From an uncultured Eubacteriales bacterium (lineage in GTDB: Bacteria; Bacillota; Clostridia; Peptostreptococcales; Anaerovoracaceae): DNA of 43,119 nucleotides. The translations under genes and the position numbers were made by a program. The notes beneath the pieces are model-generated. The model was not told where the DNA came from and searched no databases. It saw nothing but the letters and a program-made list of their open reading frames with translations. Shown piece after piece: positions 32,459 through 40,050 of this stretch (positions within the stretch are counted from its first letter, which is position 1; each line of letters begins with the position of its first letter). The DNA lies in contig URGK01000010.1 of assembly GCA_900547295.1 (NCBI GenBank), positions 1 to 43,119 on the forward strand. Direction: 5' to 3'.

Positions 32459-33061
32459 ATGATTAATTGTTTTAAACTTGAATTAAACCGCAAAATGAAA
32501 ATGGACGAGGCAGTGGCTAAAGCCAAAGAGGCTGCGGCCTTGGGATACAATATGATAGACATTACAGGTGAGGAGCCTATCGAAAGATTTAATATTATCA
32601 AAGAGGTTGAGCAGATTAAATCTATTGAAGGCATTGAGCAGGTAATGCTTACAACAAACGGACAGCTTCTTAAGCTTACAGCAGGCGAACTTAAAGAGGC
32701 GGGTCTTGACAAGGTGGCCGTAAAGGTTGATACATTCAGATACGCCAGATTTAAAAAAAATCTTGAGGACGATACTCTCGAAAACGTTGTAGAGGGCATC
32801 AACAAGGCAACCGATGCGGGACTTAAGCCTGTCAGAATTATAATGAGGGTCGAAAAGGACTTTAATGACGATGAGATTATGGATTTCGTGCAGCTTACAT
32901 TCCAGCACAATTATGAGATCTTATTCATAGGAAGCGACAGCTTTCCGGCAGCAGAAATCAGAAACAAACTTCCGGGCTTCAGAGAAGCGGCTTCTCAGGA
33001 GCAGGACGTTATAACCGGTAAATATCCGGGAGCAGTAGGCAAAATCTGCTTTGAGAAATAG
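32459..33061 (+). CDS. MoaA-like protein lacking the radical SAM cluster cysteines
   Basis: A 200-residue protein whose core follows MoaA strand by strand: DITGEEP (MoaA LTGGEP), MLTTNGQLL (TTNG), LKEAGLDKVAVKVDTFRYARF (the SxDT strand), VVEGINKATDAGLKPVRIIMRV and FNDDEIMDFV. The N-terminal CxxxCxxC that binds the 4Fe-4S cluster is gone, replaced by MINCFKLELNRKM, and the C-terminal second cluster domain is missing too. It therefore cannot be an ordinary radical SAM enzyme. The frame is intact with a good promoter, a GAGAGGT ribosome site and a terminator, so it is expressed rather than decaying. Function is unknown; no molybdopterin genes are nearby. Confidence 0.75.
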   Translation: MINCFKLELNRKMKMDEAVAKAKEAAALGYNMIDITGEEPIERFNIIKEVEQIKSIEGIEQVMLTTNGQLLKLTAGELKEAGLDKVAVKVDTFRYARFKKNLEDDTLENVVEGINKATDAGLKPVRIIMRVEKDFNDDEIMDFVQLTFQHNYEILFIGSDSFPAAEIRNKLPGFREAASQEQDVITGKYPGAVGKICFEK

Positions 33062-33076
33062 CAGGTAATATACAGT

Positions 33077-33120
33077 AAAAAACAGCAGCATATCAATTTG
33101 TGACAAAGCTGCTGTTTTTT
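33077..33120 (+). terminator. Intrinsic terminator of the MoaA-like gene
   Basis: AAAAAACAGCAGC (33077-33089) pairs with GCTGCTGTTTTTT (33108-33120); the 7-bp GC-rich core is followed by six T. Confidence 0.9.
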
Positions 33121-33176
33121 ATATAATATAAAAAATACAAAAAATTCATAAAAATAGATACTATTCTGAAAAAATA

Positions 33177-33185
33177 TGATATAAT
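33177..33185 (+). promoter_or_regulatory. Extended -10 promoter of the M28 lipoprotein gene
   Basis: TG (33177-33178), one base, TATAAT (33180-33185). There is no good -35 17 bp upstream. The start site would be near 33192, 25 nt ahead of the ATG. Confidence 0.55.
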
Positions 33186-33216
33186 GGCTGAGATATATTA
33201 TATAAGGAGGAAAACA

Positions 33217-35250
33217 ATGAAAAAATTATCACTAGTATTAGCAGCAGCAATGCTGATTGCCATGTTTGCCTTTACAGGTTGCGGCAAGTCAGATGGGGAT
33301 TCTGATTTGAATGCTTTTTATGAAAGTGTTGATGCAGATTATTCATATGATGTTATGCAGAAACTTATTTCATTTCAGACAAACGAAGATTTAGGTTTCA
33401 GGACGGCAGGTTCTGCAGCAGAGAAAGAAGCAGCAGAGTATATTGAAGATGAGATGAAGGCTATAGGTCTTGAAAATGTAAATAAAGAACCTATTACGGT
33501 TGATTCATTTACATTTAAAAATGCTGATCTTAGATATGAGAACAATGGCAATGAAAACAAAATAGAAATGGCTATGTTCCAATCCACATATAAAGCCAAA
33601 AATGAGGAAGTGGAGATTGTATATGCAGGCAAGGGAACTGCTGAAGACTATGAAGATTTGGATGTAAACGGAAAAATTGTACTTATTGATATAAATCAGG
33701 CAGACGAATGGTGGATAAACTGGCCGTCATATCAGGCAAAGGTAAAGGGCGCAAAGGCTGTTATAGCTGTTAATGTAGACGGATACTGCACATATTCGGA
33801 AGATACTCTGGGAGTTCAGGATTATTGCGGACCATCGGATGCACCGGCTTTCACTATTACAGTAGCAGATGCCAAACCGCTGAAAAAAGCGATTAAAGAC
33901 AATGGCGGTTCAATAAAAGCTGTACTGAATGCTGACGGAGAGGTTAAACATGACCAGACTTCATATAACGTATATGGTGAGATTCCGGGCAAAACAAATG
34001 AAGTAATCTATATTTTTGCACACTATGATGCTTATTTCAGAGCTTTCGCCGACAATACTTCAGGCGTAGGCTGTATGCTGGGAATTGCAAAGGCGCTGGT
34101 AGAAAGCGGATATGAACCTGCCAAAACAATCAAGTTCATAGGTCATGGCGCAGAAGAATGGGGTGTTGATAACTCAAGATATGACTGGGCAACAGGTGCA
34201 GTGGTTGAAATGAGAAATCATCCTGACTGGATTGATAATGCCTATATGGCTATAAATATAGACAGCGGTGTTACAGACGGCGAGGCTGAAGGCGTAGAAA
34301 TTACTATACCTTATGAACTGGCAGAATGGGTTAAACCGATTGGTGAGAAGATAGAAGGAAGTCCTTTTAAGGGCGAGTTTAAAACAAACAGTCCGGCATG
34401 GACATGGACAGAAGCATTCAGCTATGTCAACGCAGGCATTCCTGTAGTTGATTCGGGTTTATACGGTTCGGATCATTCGGGAACATATCATTCAAATAAC
34501 GATACCGAAGAAGGAAACAGCTTCAGTAAGGAAGTTTTTGAATATGCGCATAAGCTGTATGGCGGCATGACTATCCTGTTTGATAAACAAACTTCAAGAA
34601 CTTTTGATTATTCCGCATTATTTAATGAAATGAAAGCTTCAGTCAATTCAGATGTTATTGATAATGCAGATGAACTGATTAAGGCGTTTGATAATGCAAA
34701 TGAAGCCGCTGCGCTGTTTAAAGAAAAAAGCGAATCAGTGGATGGTGATAATGCAGAGGAATTTAACAAAGAAGCAAATTATCTGTTTAAAGAAATTACA
34801 AACAATCTGTTTACAATAAACTGGGATGAAGAATTTCAGTTTGTACACTGCTATAAGCAGACAAATGTAGAAGTGCTGGAGGAAGCGATAAATGCGCTTA
34901 AGAAGGGTGATGTAGCTACTGCTCTTGATGAATATCTGTACAAAATCGATTTGAACTGGTATGCGTACAACTTTGATAAACAGACTTATGATTTCTATGT
35001 GGATCAGGTACTTGGAGATGATGCCGAAAACTCATGGGGAACAGGATATCTTAAATCAAATGCTGACTTATGGCAGGTGATTCAGGATCTTAAAGCTGTA
35101 TATGATGTTGAAAAACCAAATGTAGACGCTCAGATAAAAGCGCTGGAAAAAGAACTTGACGTACAGAAAAAAGACCTTGCAAAAGTTGTAAAAAAAGAAA
35201 TAAGCACTTTAGAAGATGTTACTGCAACAATGAAACAGCTCTCAAAGTAA
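33217..35250 (+). CDS. M28-family metallopeptidase lipoprotein
   Basis: A 677-residue exported lipoprotein: signal MKKLSLVLAAAMLIAMFAFTGC with the lipobox cysteine at about 22. A PA-like insert (about 105-185, GKIVLIDINQADEWWINW) precedes the M28 di-zinc peptidase core. Ligands are in place: H269 and D271 (AHYDAY), D279 (ADNTSG), catalytic E313 and zinc E314 (HGAEEWG), D349 (NIDSG), and H420 or H425 (SDHSGTYH). A C-terminal helical region of about 200 residues ends in a Lys/Asp-rich coiled coil. I chose ATG at 33217 with AAGGAGG 7 nt upstream; an earlier in-frame ATG at 33184 overlaps the -10 box. It probably trims peptides at the cell surface for nutrition. Confidence 0.9.
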   Translation: MKKLSLVLAAAMLIAMFAFTGCGKSDGDSDLNAFYESVDADYSYDVMQKLISFQTNEDLGFRTAGSAAEKEAAEYIEDEMKAIGLENVNKEPITVDSFTFKNADLRYENNGNENKIEMAMFQSTYKAKNEEVEIVYAGKGTAEDYEDLDVNGKIVLIDINQADEWWINWPSYQAKVKGAKAVIAVNVDGYCTYSEDTLGVQDYCGPSDAPAFTITVADAKPLKKAIKDNGGSIKAVLNADGEVKHDQTSYNVYGEIPGKTNEVIYIFAHYDAYFRAFADNTSGVGCMLGIAKALVESGYEPAKTIKFIGHGAEEWGVDNSRYDWATGAVVEMRNHPDWIDNAYMAINIDSGVTDGEAEGVEITIPYELAEWVKPIGEKIEGSPFKGEFKTNSPAWTWTEAFSYVNAGIPVVDSGLYGSDHSGTYHSNNDTEEGNSFSKEVFEYAHKLYGGMTILFDKQTSRTFDYSALFNEMKASVNSDVIDNADELIKAFDNANEAAALFKEKSESVDGDNAEEFNKEANYLFKEITNNLFTINWDEEFQFVHCYKQTNVEVLEEAINALKKGDVATALDEYLYKIDLNWYAYNFDKQTYDFYVDQVLGDDAENSWGTGYLKSNADLWQVIQDLKAVYDVEKPNVDAQIKALEKELDVQKKDLAKVVKKEISTLEDVTATMKQLSK

Positions 35251-35273
35251 TAAAATATTAAAGACTTACAGAT

Positions 35274-35307
35274 AAAGGGTGTCGATGTATTCGATGCCCT
35301 TTATTTT
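35274..35307 (+). terminator. Intrinsic terminator of the M28 peptidase gene
   Basis: AAAGGGTGTCGA (35274-35285) pairs with TCGATGCCCTTT (35291-35302) with two G-U wobbles and a 5-nt loop, followed by ATTTT. Confidence 0.8.
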
Positions 35308-35309
35308 AT

Positions 35310-35528
35310 GGAATTTTTAAATACCTGCTTGAAAGCATCCTTGATCATTTGGATGATGCTCCAGCAAAGTATATTGATGATTTGATGCCATGGTCTGATA
35401 GTATTCCTGAGGAATGCAGGCAGATAATCAAATCGATTACAAGCATAAAAAATTACATACCACGATTGGTTTATCACTTACCCTGGAACCCTAAAAAACA
35501 TAAAATGTTTTTGAAGAATTGTTTGTAA
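35310..35528 (+). pseudogene. Remnant of an IS66-family transposase (3' end)
   Basis: In the frame of 35322 the sequence reads about 70 codons to TAA at 35526-35528, including KYLLESILDHL and DDLMPWSDSIPEECRQ. These match the conserved C terminus of Firmicutes IS66 transposases (KYLEYLL..., ELLPWS..LPEEC). There is no start codon and no upstream DDE domain: the frame begins directly after the terminator of the peptidase gene. It is therefore a leftover 3' fragment. I found no IS66 terminal repeat. Confidence 0.7.
35447..35481 (+). repeat. 35-bp direct repeat, copy 1
   Basis: Thirty-three of 35 bases match 36906-36940. This copy lies within the IS66 remnant frame and would encode KNYIPRLVYHL. 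One mismatch changes P to S and the other is silent in that frame. Confidence 0.85.
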
Positions 35529-35576
35529 TGCTCTAGACCTTTGGGTTTTGTAGTATAATATAAAGGGCAGAAGAAA

Positions 35577-35815
35577 ATGATAAGAAAAAATGAACTGTTT
35601 TGTTTTCTTACTTGCTAGAAAAGAAGGATAGAACGTATAATAGTGTTAATGATCTAGTGTTTTTATTTTGGAAATAGAATTACTCGTACCAGTGGTATGA
35701 GTACAGATTAGGATCTCCGGGTGGACTGTATAATGGTTTGACTTATGAAGAAGTCAAGAATGGTTACTGGGAAGTTGTAGATTGTGAGGTAGAGAATGAT
35801 GAAGACACTAAATGA
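35577..35815 (+). pseudogene. Broken small ORF upstream of the hicB remnant
   Basis: ATG at 35577 opens MIRKNELF, but that frame ends at TAG. Shifting frame continues as LFSYLLEKKDRTYNSVNDLVFLFWK, then an in-frame TAG at 35675-35677, then NYSYQWYEYRLGSPGGLYNG through to TGA at 35813-35815. The continuous protein-like character across one frameshift and one nonsense codon suggests a decayed gene of about 75-80 residues. I do not recognise the family and it does not resemble HicA. Its end overlaps the hicB start. A TATAAT at 35554-35559 could be its old -10. Confidence 0.45.
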
Positions 35816-36020
35816 TTATATGGCAATGTCCTATCATATAAAAATTGTGGAAGATAAAAATGAAGGTGGATTTGTGGTTTCTTATCCGGATTTGCCTGGT
35901 TGTATTACTTGTAGCGGGATCGTGGAGGGTGCGATAAAAAATACACTGGATGCCCCAAAAGCATGAATCGAGGCTGCATTAGAAGATGGTGTGGAGATTC
36001 ATGAACCAGACAGTCTATAA
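35799..36020 (+). pseudogene. hicB: HicB antitoxin gene, interrupted by TGA and truncated
   Basis: The frame from ATG 35799 reads as a HicB antitoxin: MKTLNDYMAMSYHIKIVEDK, then GGFVVSYPDLPGCIT, the signature YPDLPGC segment. At codon 56 (35964-35966) TGA stands where the family normally has tryptophan (KAW IEAALEDG). The frame then resumes as IEAALEDGVEIHEPDSL and stops at TAA 36018-36020, before the C-terminal DNA-binding part expected after PDSL. Two defects make it a pseudogene. No hicA toxin reading frame is visible beside it. Confidence 0.75.
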
Positions 36021-36089
36021 GATATGGAACATTAAAACAAAGTTATCATGAAATATTAGAATTTGAGAAATACCATGGGAGATGCTGAT

Positions 36090-36851
36090 ATGAAAAGAAA
36101 ATTTTCTATTGTAAATCGACAAGTAATGATTGCAGCAATAATAATTGTAGTGGCAGGCATTATGCTTGCAGGATGTGGGAAATCTGAAAAAAAGCCTGAG
36201 TTTCTGACTGAACATGAGTGGCTTCACTATGATTGTGCATGTGATGAGACAATTAGTTTTGGCGATGATGGGCACTTTGCTTTTTATAGCGACGAAGGAA
36301 ATCCGGTTGGGGATTCTGACTTGTATGATAAGTATACATACGATTCTGAAAGTGGAGAAATTAAGCTTAAACCTGATGGTGATATGTCAATAAAGGTTCT
36401 TCGCCTCGAGAAGTCGAGACTTCTTCTGGATATCGACGGAGATGTGAAAGAATTTTTTGACAAAAAGGATAAGCTCATTGCCGGAGGTGCGCCTCAGAAT
36501 CTTGCTTACGATACTGATAACGTTGTCAGTGGGTTTAGTTCGTACCTTGCAATTATCGGTAAAGACGGGGATAAAATTGTTACTGCGCCTGCAAATTATG
36601 ATGGCGATGATCCGGAATTCAAGGAATATGAGCTATCAGAAAAACTGGCAGATAATACAGAGTTTTATTCTTGGACTTATAATGTGGATGAAACAGGAAA
36701 AAGCGTAAATATTGAGTCACACTGCAGGAAGCTGACTGAAAAAGGTGCCTATAGGCTGATTGATAGTGGAGCAGCCGTAGGATTCATTTGGTATAACGAA
36801 AATGCTGAAATCACAAAAATTGTTTTCTGGGGAAGCACAATTACACAGTAG
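36090..36851 (+). CDS. Predicted lipoprotein of unknown function
   Basis: A 253-residue exported protein with a basic start (MKRKFSIVNRQ), a hydrophobic stretch (MIAAIIIVVAGIMLAGC) and a lipobox LAGC with the acylated cysteine near 29. The mature part is acidic and strand-rich, without a motif I can name; the first 100 residues (HEWLHYDCACDETISFGDDGHF) look like a small lipocalin-like or copper-resistance-like beta fold of the kind seen in Gram-positive lipoproteins. ATG at 36090 follows GGGAGA by 7 nt and is preferred to 36063. The gene sits between the hicB remnant and a GC-rich hairpin, inside the 35-bp direct repeats, so it may have come in with that segment. Confidence 0.7.
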   Translation: MKRKFSIVNRQVMIAAIIIVVAGIMLAGCGKSEKKPEFLTEHEWLHYDCACDETISFGDDGHFAFYSDEGNPVGDSDLYDKYTYDSESGEIKLKPDGDMSIKVLRLEKSRLLLDIDGDVKEFFDKKDKLIAGGAPQNLAYDTDNVVSGFSSYLAIIGKDGDKIVTAPANYDGDDPEFKEYELSEKLADNTEFYSWTYNVDETGKSVNIESHCRKLTEKGAYRLIDSGAAVGFIWYNENAEITKIVFWGSTITQ

Positions 36852-36884
36852 TTTATTGCATCAAATAGATTAAGAGCATAATTA

Positions 36885-36905
36885 TGCCGCCAGGTCCCGG
36901 CGGCA
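36885..36905. other. GC-rich hairpin after the lipoprotein gene
   Basis: TGCCGCC (36885-36891) and GGCGGCA (36899-36905) form a perfect 7-bp stem with a 7-nt loop, followed by A6 instead of U. It may be a weak terminator or a leftover of a mobile element; it abuts copy 2 of the 35-bp repeat. Confidence 0.5.
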
Positions 36906-36940
36906 AAAAAATTACATATCACGATTGGTTTACCACTTAC
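36906..36940 (+). repeat. 35-bp direct repeat, copy 2
   Basis: Thirty-three of 35 bases match 35447-35481, 1459 bp away and in the same orientation. Similarity stops abruptly at both edges. The rest of the 137-bp gap (36852-36988) holds the GC hairpin and AT-rich sequence with no clear promoter. Confidence 0.85.
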
Positions 36941-36988
36941 TAAAATATTAATAAATACGGCAAATTAGAAAGGATGCAGTGAAAGCAC

Positions 36989-37660
36989 ATGTACAGAATA
37001 TATATTATAGAAGATGACAGTATTATTGCAGGCAAGATAAAAGAGCATATGACAAACTGGGGATTTGAGGCCAGATGCGCATCGGATTTCAGAAATATAA
37101 TGGGGGAATTTGCAGAGTATGATCCCCATATGGTGCTGCTTGATATTTCGCTGCCGTTTTTTAACGGATACCACTGGTGTGAGGAAATCAGGAGAGTGTC
37201 AAAGGTTCCTGTGATATTTCTGTCATCGGCGGCGGATAATATGAACATTATAATGGCTATGAGTATGGGCGGAGATGATTTCATAGCAAAGCCATTTGAT
37301 ATGAACGTGCTTGTTGCAAAGGTGCAGGCCGTATTAAGGCGCACCTATGATTTCGGAGGTCAGACACAGGTTATAGAGCACAGGGGAGCGCTTCTCAATA
37401 TGTCTGATGCCAGCCTTGTATATAATGGGGAGCCTGTGGAGCTTACCCGAAACGACTACAAAATCCTGCTTACTCTTATGGAAAACAGAGGCAGCATTGT
37501 TTCAAGGGAAACCTTAATGGAAAAGCTCTGGGAAACAGACTGCTTTGTAGATGAGAACACTCTGACCGTAAATATCGCAAGGCTCAGAAAAAAGCTTGAC
37601 AGTGCAGGTCTTACAGGCTTTATAACCACCAAAAAGGGCATAGGATATATCGTGGAATAG
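36989..37660 (+). CDS. OmpR-family response regulator (BceR-like)
   Basis: A 223-residue regulator with a receiver domain (1-120) and a winged-helix DNA-binding domain (about 130-223). Acidic pocket EDD at 8-10, phospho-acceptor Asp in VLLDISLPFFNGYHWC near 51, and the KPF lysine (FIAKPFDMN). The NGYHWC form of the receiver loop and the C-terminal TKKGIGYIVE are typical of BceR/VraR-type regulators of antimicrobial peptide resistance. The ribosome site is weak. It is followed after 13 nt by its kinase. The expected BceAB-type ABC transporter genes are absent on both sides. Confidence 0.88.
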   Translation: MYRIYIIEDDSIIAGKIKEHMTNWGFEARCASDFRNIMGEFAEYDPHMVLLDISLPFFNGYHWCEEIRRVSKVPVIFLSSAADNMNIIMAMSMGGDDFIAKPFDMNVLVAKVQAVLRRTYDFGGQTQVIEHRGALLNMSDASLVYNGEPVELTRNDYKILLTLMENRGSIVSRETLMEKLWETDCFVDENTLTVNIARLRKKLDSAGLTGFITTKKGIGYIVE

Positions 37661-37673
37661 CAGAGGTGGGATT

Positions 37674-38657
37674 ATGATTTTAAGCTATATCAGATTAAAT
37701 ATAAAGACGCTGCTGATGTTTCTGCTGTTTACTGCGGTATTCGGCAGTATGACATACGTTTACGGTCTGCCGGCAGAGGCCGTCGGATATGCGTTTCTGC
37801 TGTGCCTTGTAATTTCGGCGGTGGCGGTTACAGCCGATTTCCTTAAATTCAGGGCGAAACACAGGGCTTTGCAGCAGTTTGCAGACGAGGTGAGCTGCAG
37901 TATAAGCAATATGCCGGCTTCCTCAAATCTTATTGAAAGCGATTACTGCGAGATAATAAGGATACTGAACGCATCAAAAAAAGAAACAGCTTCAAGGCTG
38001 ACAGGGCAGTACTCAAGCCTTATAGATTACTATACAATGTGGGCGCATCAGATAAAAACGCCTATTGCGGCAATGAGGCTGGTGCTTTCGGATAATGACA
38101 CCGATACTGCAAGAGAGCTCAGAGACGAGCTTCAGAAGACTGAGCAGTATGTTGAAATGGTGCTTATGTATCTCAAGCTTGATGCGGGAGCTGAGGACTA
38201 TGTCATAAGAGAGTGCAGTCTTGACAGCATAATAAAGCAGGCCGTAAAAAAATATGCCTCCCAGTTTATACGGAAAAAAATCCGTCTTGAATACGAGCCT
38301 GTGCAGTACACTGTGCTTACAGACGAAAAATGGCTGATGTTTGTGATAGAGCAGATCATATCAAACTCACTCAAATATACAAGACAGGGCTTCATAGCGA
38401 TAACTTTTGAAAAAGAAGGTGTTCTGTGTATCAGAGATAGCGGTATAGGAATTGATGCAGCGGATATTCCAAGGGTGTTTGATAAGGGATTTACGGGACT
38501 TAACGGAAGGACAGACAAAAAAGCCACAGGTATAGGGCTGTATCTGTGCAGGCGTATTCTTACGGCTCTCGGACATGATATACAGATAAGCTCGTCTGAG
38601 GGTAAAGGTACTGAAGTAAGGATAGATTTAAGCAGGTCTGATGTTAATGTTGAATAA
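37674..38657 (+). CDS. Intramembrane-sensing histidine kinase (BceS-like)
   Basis: A 327-residue kinase with two close N-terminal membrane spans (about 10-30 and 37-55) and almost no extracellular loop, the design of BceS-type kinases that need their transporter to sense peptides. The phospho-acceptor H125 is in MWAHQIKTPIAAM. The ATPase domain has EQIISNSLKYT (N box), RDSGIGI (G1), FDKGFTG (F box) and KATGIGLYLC (G2). It is co-transcribed with the response regulator. Since no BceAB genes are adjacent, its partner must be elsewhere or it works without one. Confidence 0.9.
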   Translation: MILSYIRLNIKTLLMFLLFTAVFGSMTYVYGLPAEAVGYAFLLCLVISAVAVTADFLKFRAKHRALQQFADEVSCSISNMPASSNLIESDYCEIIRILNASKKETASRLTGQYSSLIDYYTMWAHQIKTPIAAMRLVLSDNDTDTARELRDELQKTEQYVEMVLMYLKLDAGAEDYVIRECSLDSIIKQAVKKYASQFIRKKIRLEYEPVQYTVLTDEKWLMFVIEQIISNSLKYTRQGFIAITFEKEGVLCIRDSGIGIDAADIPRVFDKGFTGLNGRTDKKATGIGLYLCRRILTALGHDIQISSSEGKGTEVRIDLSRSDVNVE

Positions 38658-38703
38658 ATCATAATGAAATTCGGGAAATAACACTTATGTTAATTTGCGT
38701 TGC

Positions 38704-38731
38704 TTGCTAAGTTTACTGTATCTGTGATAAT
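38704..38731 (+). promoter_or_regulatory. Promoter of the tandem XRE pair
   Basis: TTGCTA (38704-38709), a 16-bp spacer and GATAAT (38726-38731). The -10 box lies inside the inverted repeat at 38721-38744. Confidence 0.45.
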
Positions 38732-38744
38732 TTTTAGTCACAGA
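38721..38744. promoter_or_regulatory. Candidate operator of the XRE pair
   Basis: TCTGTGA (38721-38727) and TCACAGA (38738-38744) form a perfect 7-bp inverted repeat with a 10-bp AT-rich centre that covers the -10 box. It is absent upstream of the second gene. Autorepression by the encoded XRE proteins would be the simplest reading. Confidence 0.5.
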
Positions 38745-38760
38745 AGGAGGTAATAGATAA

Positions 38761-39369
38761 ATGCTTGGTGAAAATTTAAAAGCTTTGAGAAAACAAAAGG
38801 GAATGTCCCAGGAGGTAATGGCACAGCAGCTTAATGTGGTGCGGCAGACAGTTTCAAAATGGGAGCAGGGGCTTTCGGTTCCCGATGCACAGATGCTGAC
38901 AAATATAGCGGAGCTGTTTGAGGTGCCTGTCAGCAGTCTGCTGGGAGAGAGCATAGAGGAGAATGTTAATGTAAATGAGATTGCGGTTCAGCTTGCCGTT
39001 TTAAATCAGCAGCTTGCGGCAAGGCGGGGCAGGACCAGAAAGATAGTCAGAATTGTGCTGATAGCCGCAGCCGCACTTATTGCAGGGTATATACTGCTTC
39101 ATATTGTTTTCGGTGTGATTGTGGATAATAACAGGGTGATGAGTTCTGCAACATTAACATGCAGCCTTGACGGTGAAACATATGTCTACGGAATAAACTA
39201 TGATGACCAGTACCGTATTCACGAGGGAGGCGGTGACGCTTTTGTGGCAAACCATACCGATGTTGAAACCTGCGATGATGCAAATGTAGCCATCGCGCAT
39301 ATTGAGGACTGGTTTAAAGACCGCGGCGGAAGTGTCGACATTGAATATGAACAGATCGATAAGCGGTAG
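38761..39369 (+). CDS. Membrane-anchored XRE regulator, copy A
   Basis: A 202-residue protein with a cytoplasmic HTH (1-62; MSQEVMAQQLNVVRQTVSKW), a short linker, one membrane span (about 93-118, IVRIVLIAAAALIAGYILLHIV) and an extracytoplasmic C-terminal domain of about 80 residues with TCSLDGETYVYGINYDD and IEDWFKDRGGSVDIE. Its first 62 residues differ from copy B at only two positions. AGGAGGT lies before the ATG. It resembles a one-component regulator that brings an outside signal directly to DNA. It follows the BceRS-like pair by 103 bp. Confidence 0.85.
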   Translation: MLGENLKALRKQKGMSQEVMAQQLNVVRQTVSKWEQGLSVPDAQMLTNIAELFEVPVSSLLGESIEENVNVNEIAVQLAVLNQQLAARRGRTRKIVRIVLIAAAALIAGYILLHIVFGVIVDNNRVMSSATLTCSLDGETYVYGINYDDQYRIHEGGGDAFVANHTDVETCDDANVAIAHIEDWFKDRGGSVDIEYEQIDKR

Positions 39370-39409
39370 AACTGTACTGCGAAAACACATATAACGGAGA
39401 AAGATAAAT

Positions 39410-40045
39410 ATGCTTGGTGAAAATTTAAAAGCTTTGAGAAAACAAAGAGGGATGTCGCAGGAGGTAATGGCGCAGCAGCTTAATGTTGTTCGTCAGACGG
39501 TTTCAAAATGGGAGCAGGGGCTTTCGGTTCCAGATGCGCAGATGCTGACAAGGATAGCGGAGCTGTTTGAAGTGCCTGTCAGCAGTCTGCTGGGAGAGAA
39601 AATAGAGGAAAAGGCGGATATGGACGAGATTGCCGCGCAGCTTGCCGTTTTAAATGAGCAGTTTGCGGCAAAGACAAAGCGAAGCAAAAGGATATTCAAA
39701 ATTCTGCTGGCTGTATTTGCAGGAATTATCCTCGTGTATGCGCTGCTTATAGCGTGCAATATGGCGCTGCCGGCAAAGCGCATTACAGGAGCGGGAGATG
39801 AAAACAGAACTGTTACAACCCTTGACTGCCGGCTTGACGGACAGAGGTATATATACAGTATCGTATACGAAGAAGACGGCAGCGTTATAGCCGTAGATAA
39901 AGCCGCAGACTCAGATGCGCAGGAACTCAGTGACGACCCTGCGGACTCAGAGGAATATACAGATGCAAAGGAGCTGATTGCGGGGATTGACAGCTATTTT
40001 AAAGAAGGCGGAGGCAGCGTCAGGCGTACAGACAAAACCGATTAG
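39410..40045 (+). CDS. Membrane-anchored XRE regulator, copy B
   Basis: A 211-residue paralog of the preceding gene with the same layout: HTH (1-62), membrane span (about 95-118, FKILLAVFAGIILVYALLIA) and extracytoplasmic domain. The outer domain keeps a short core (TTLDCRLDGQRYIYSIVYEE and IDSYFKEGGGSV) but is otherwise different and very acidic (SDAQELSDDPADSEEY). Differences to copy A within the first 200 nt are mostly at third codon positions, so the HTH is held by selection. It begins 40 bp after copy A without its own promoter and is probably co-transcribed with it. Confidence 0.85.
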   Translation: MLGENLKALRKQRGMSQEVMAQQLNVVRQTVSKWEQGLSVPDAQMLTRIAELFEVPVSSLLGEKIEEKADMDEIAAQLAVLNEQFAAKTKRSKRIFKILLAVFAGIILVYALLIACNMALPAKRITGAGDENRTVTTLDCRLDGQRYIYSIVYEEDGSVIAVDKAADSDAQELSDDPADSEEYTDAKELIAGIDSYFKEGGGSVRRTDKTD

Positions 40046-40050
40046 AAATA

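Noticed and set aside
35554..35559. TATAAT as an active promoter for the hicB remnant
   Set aside because: No -35 box or TGn extension lies at a proper distance and the genes behind it are broken; noted only as a possible relic.
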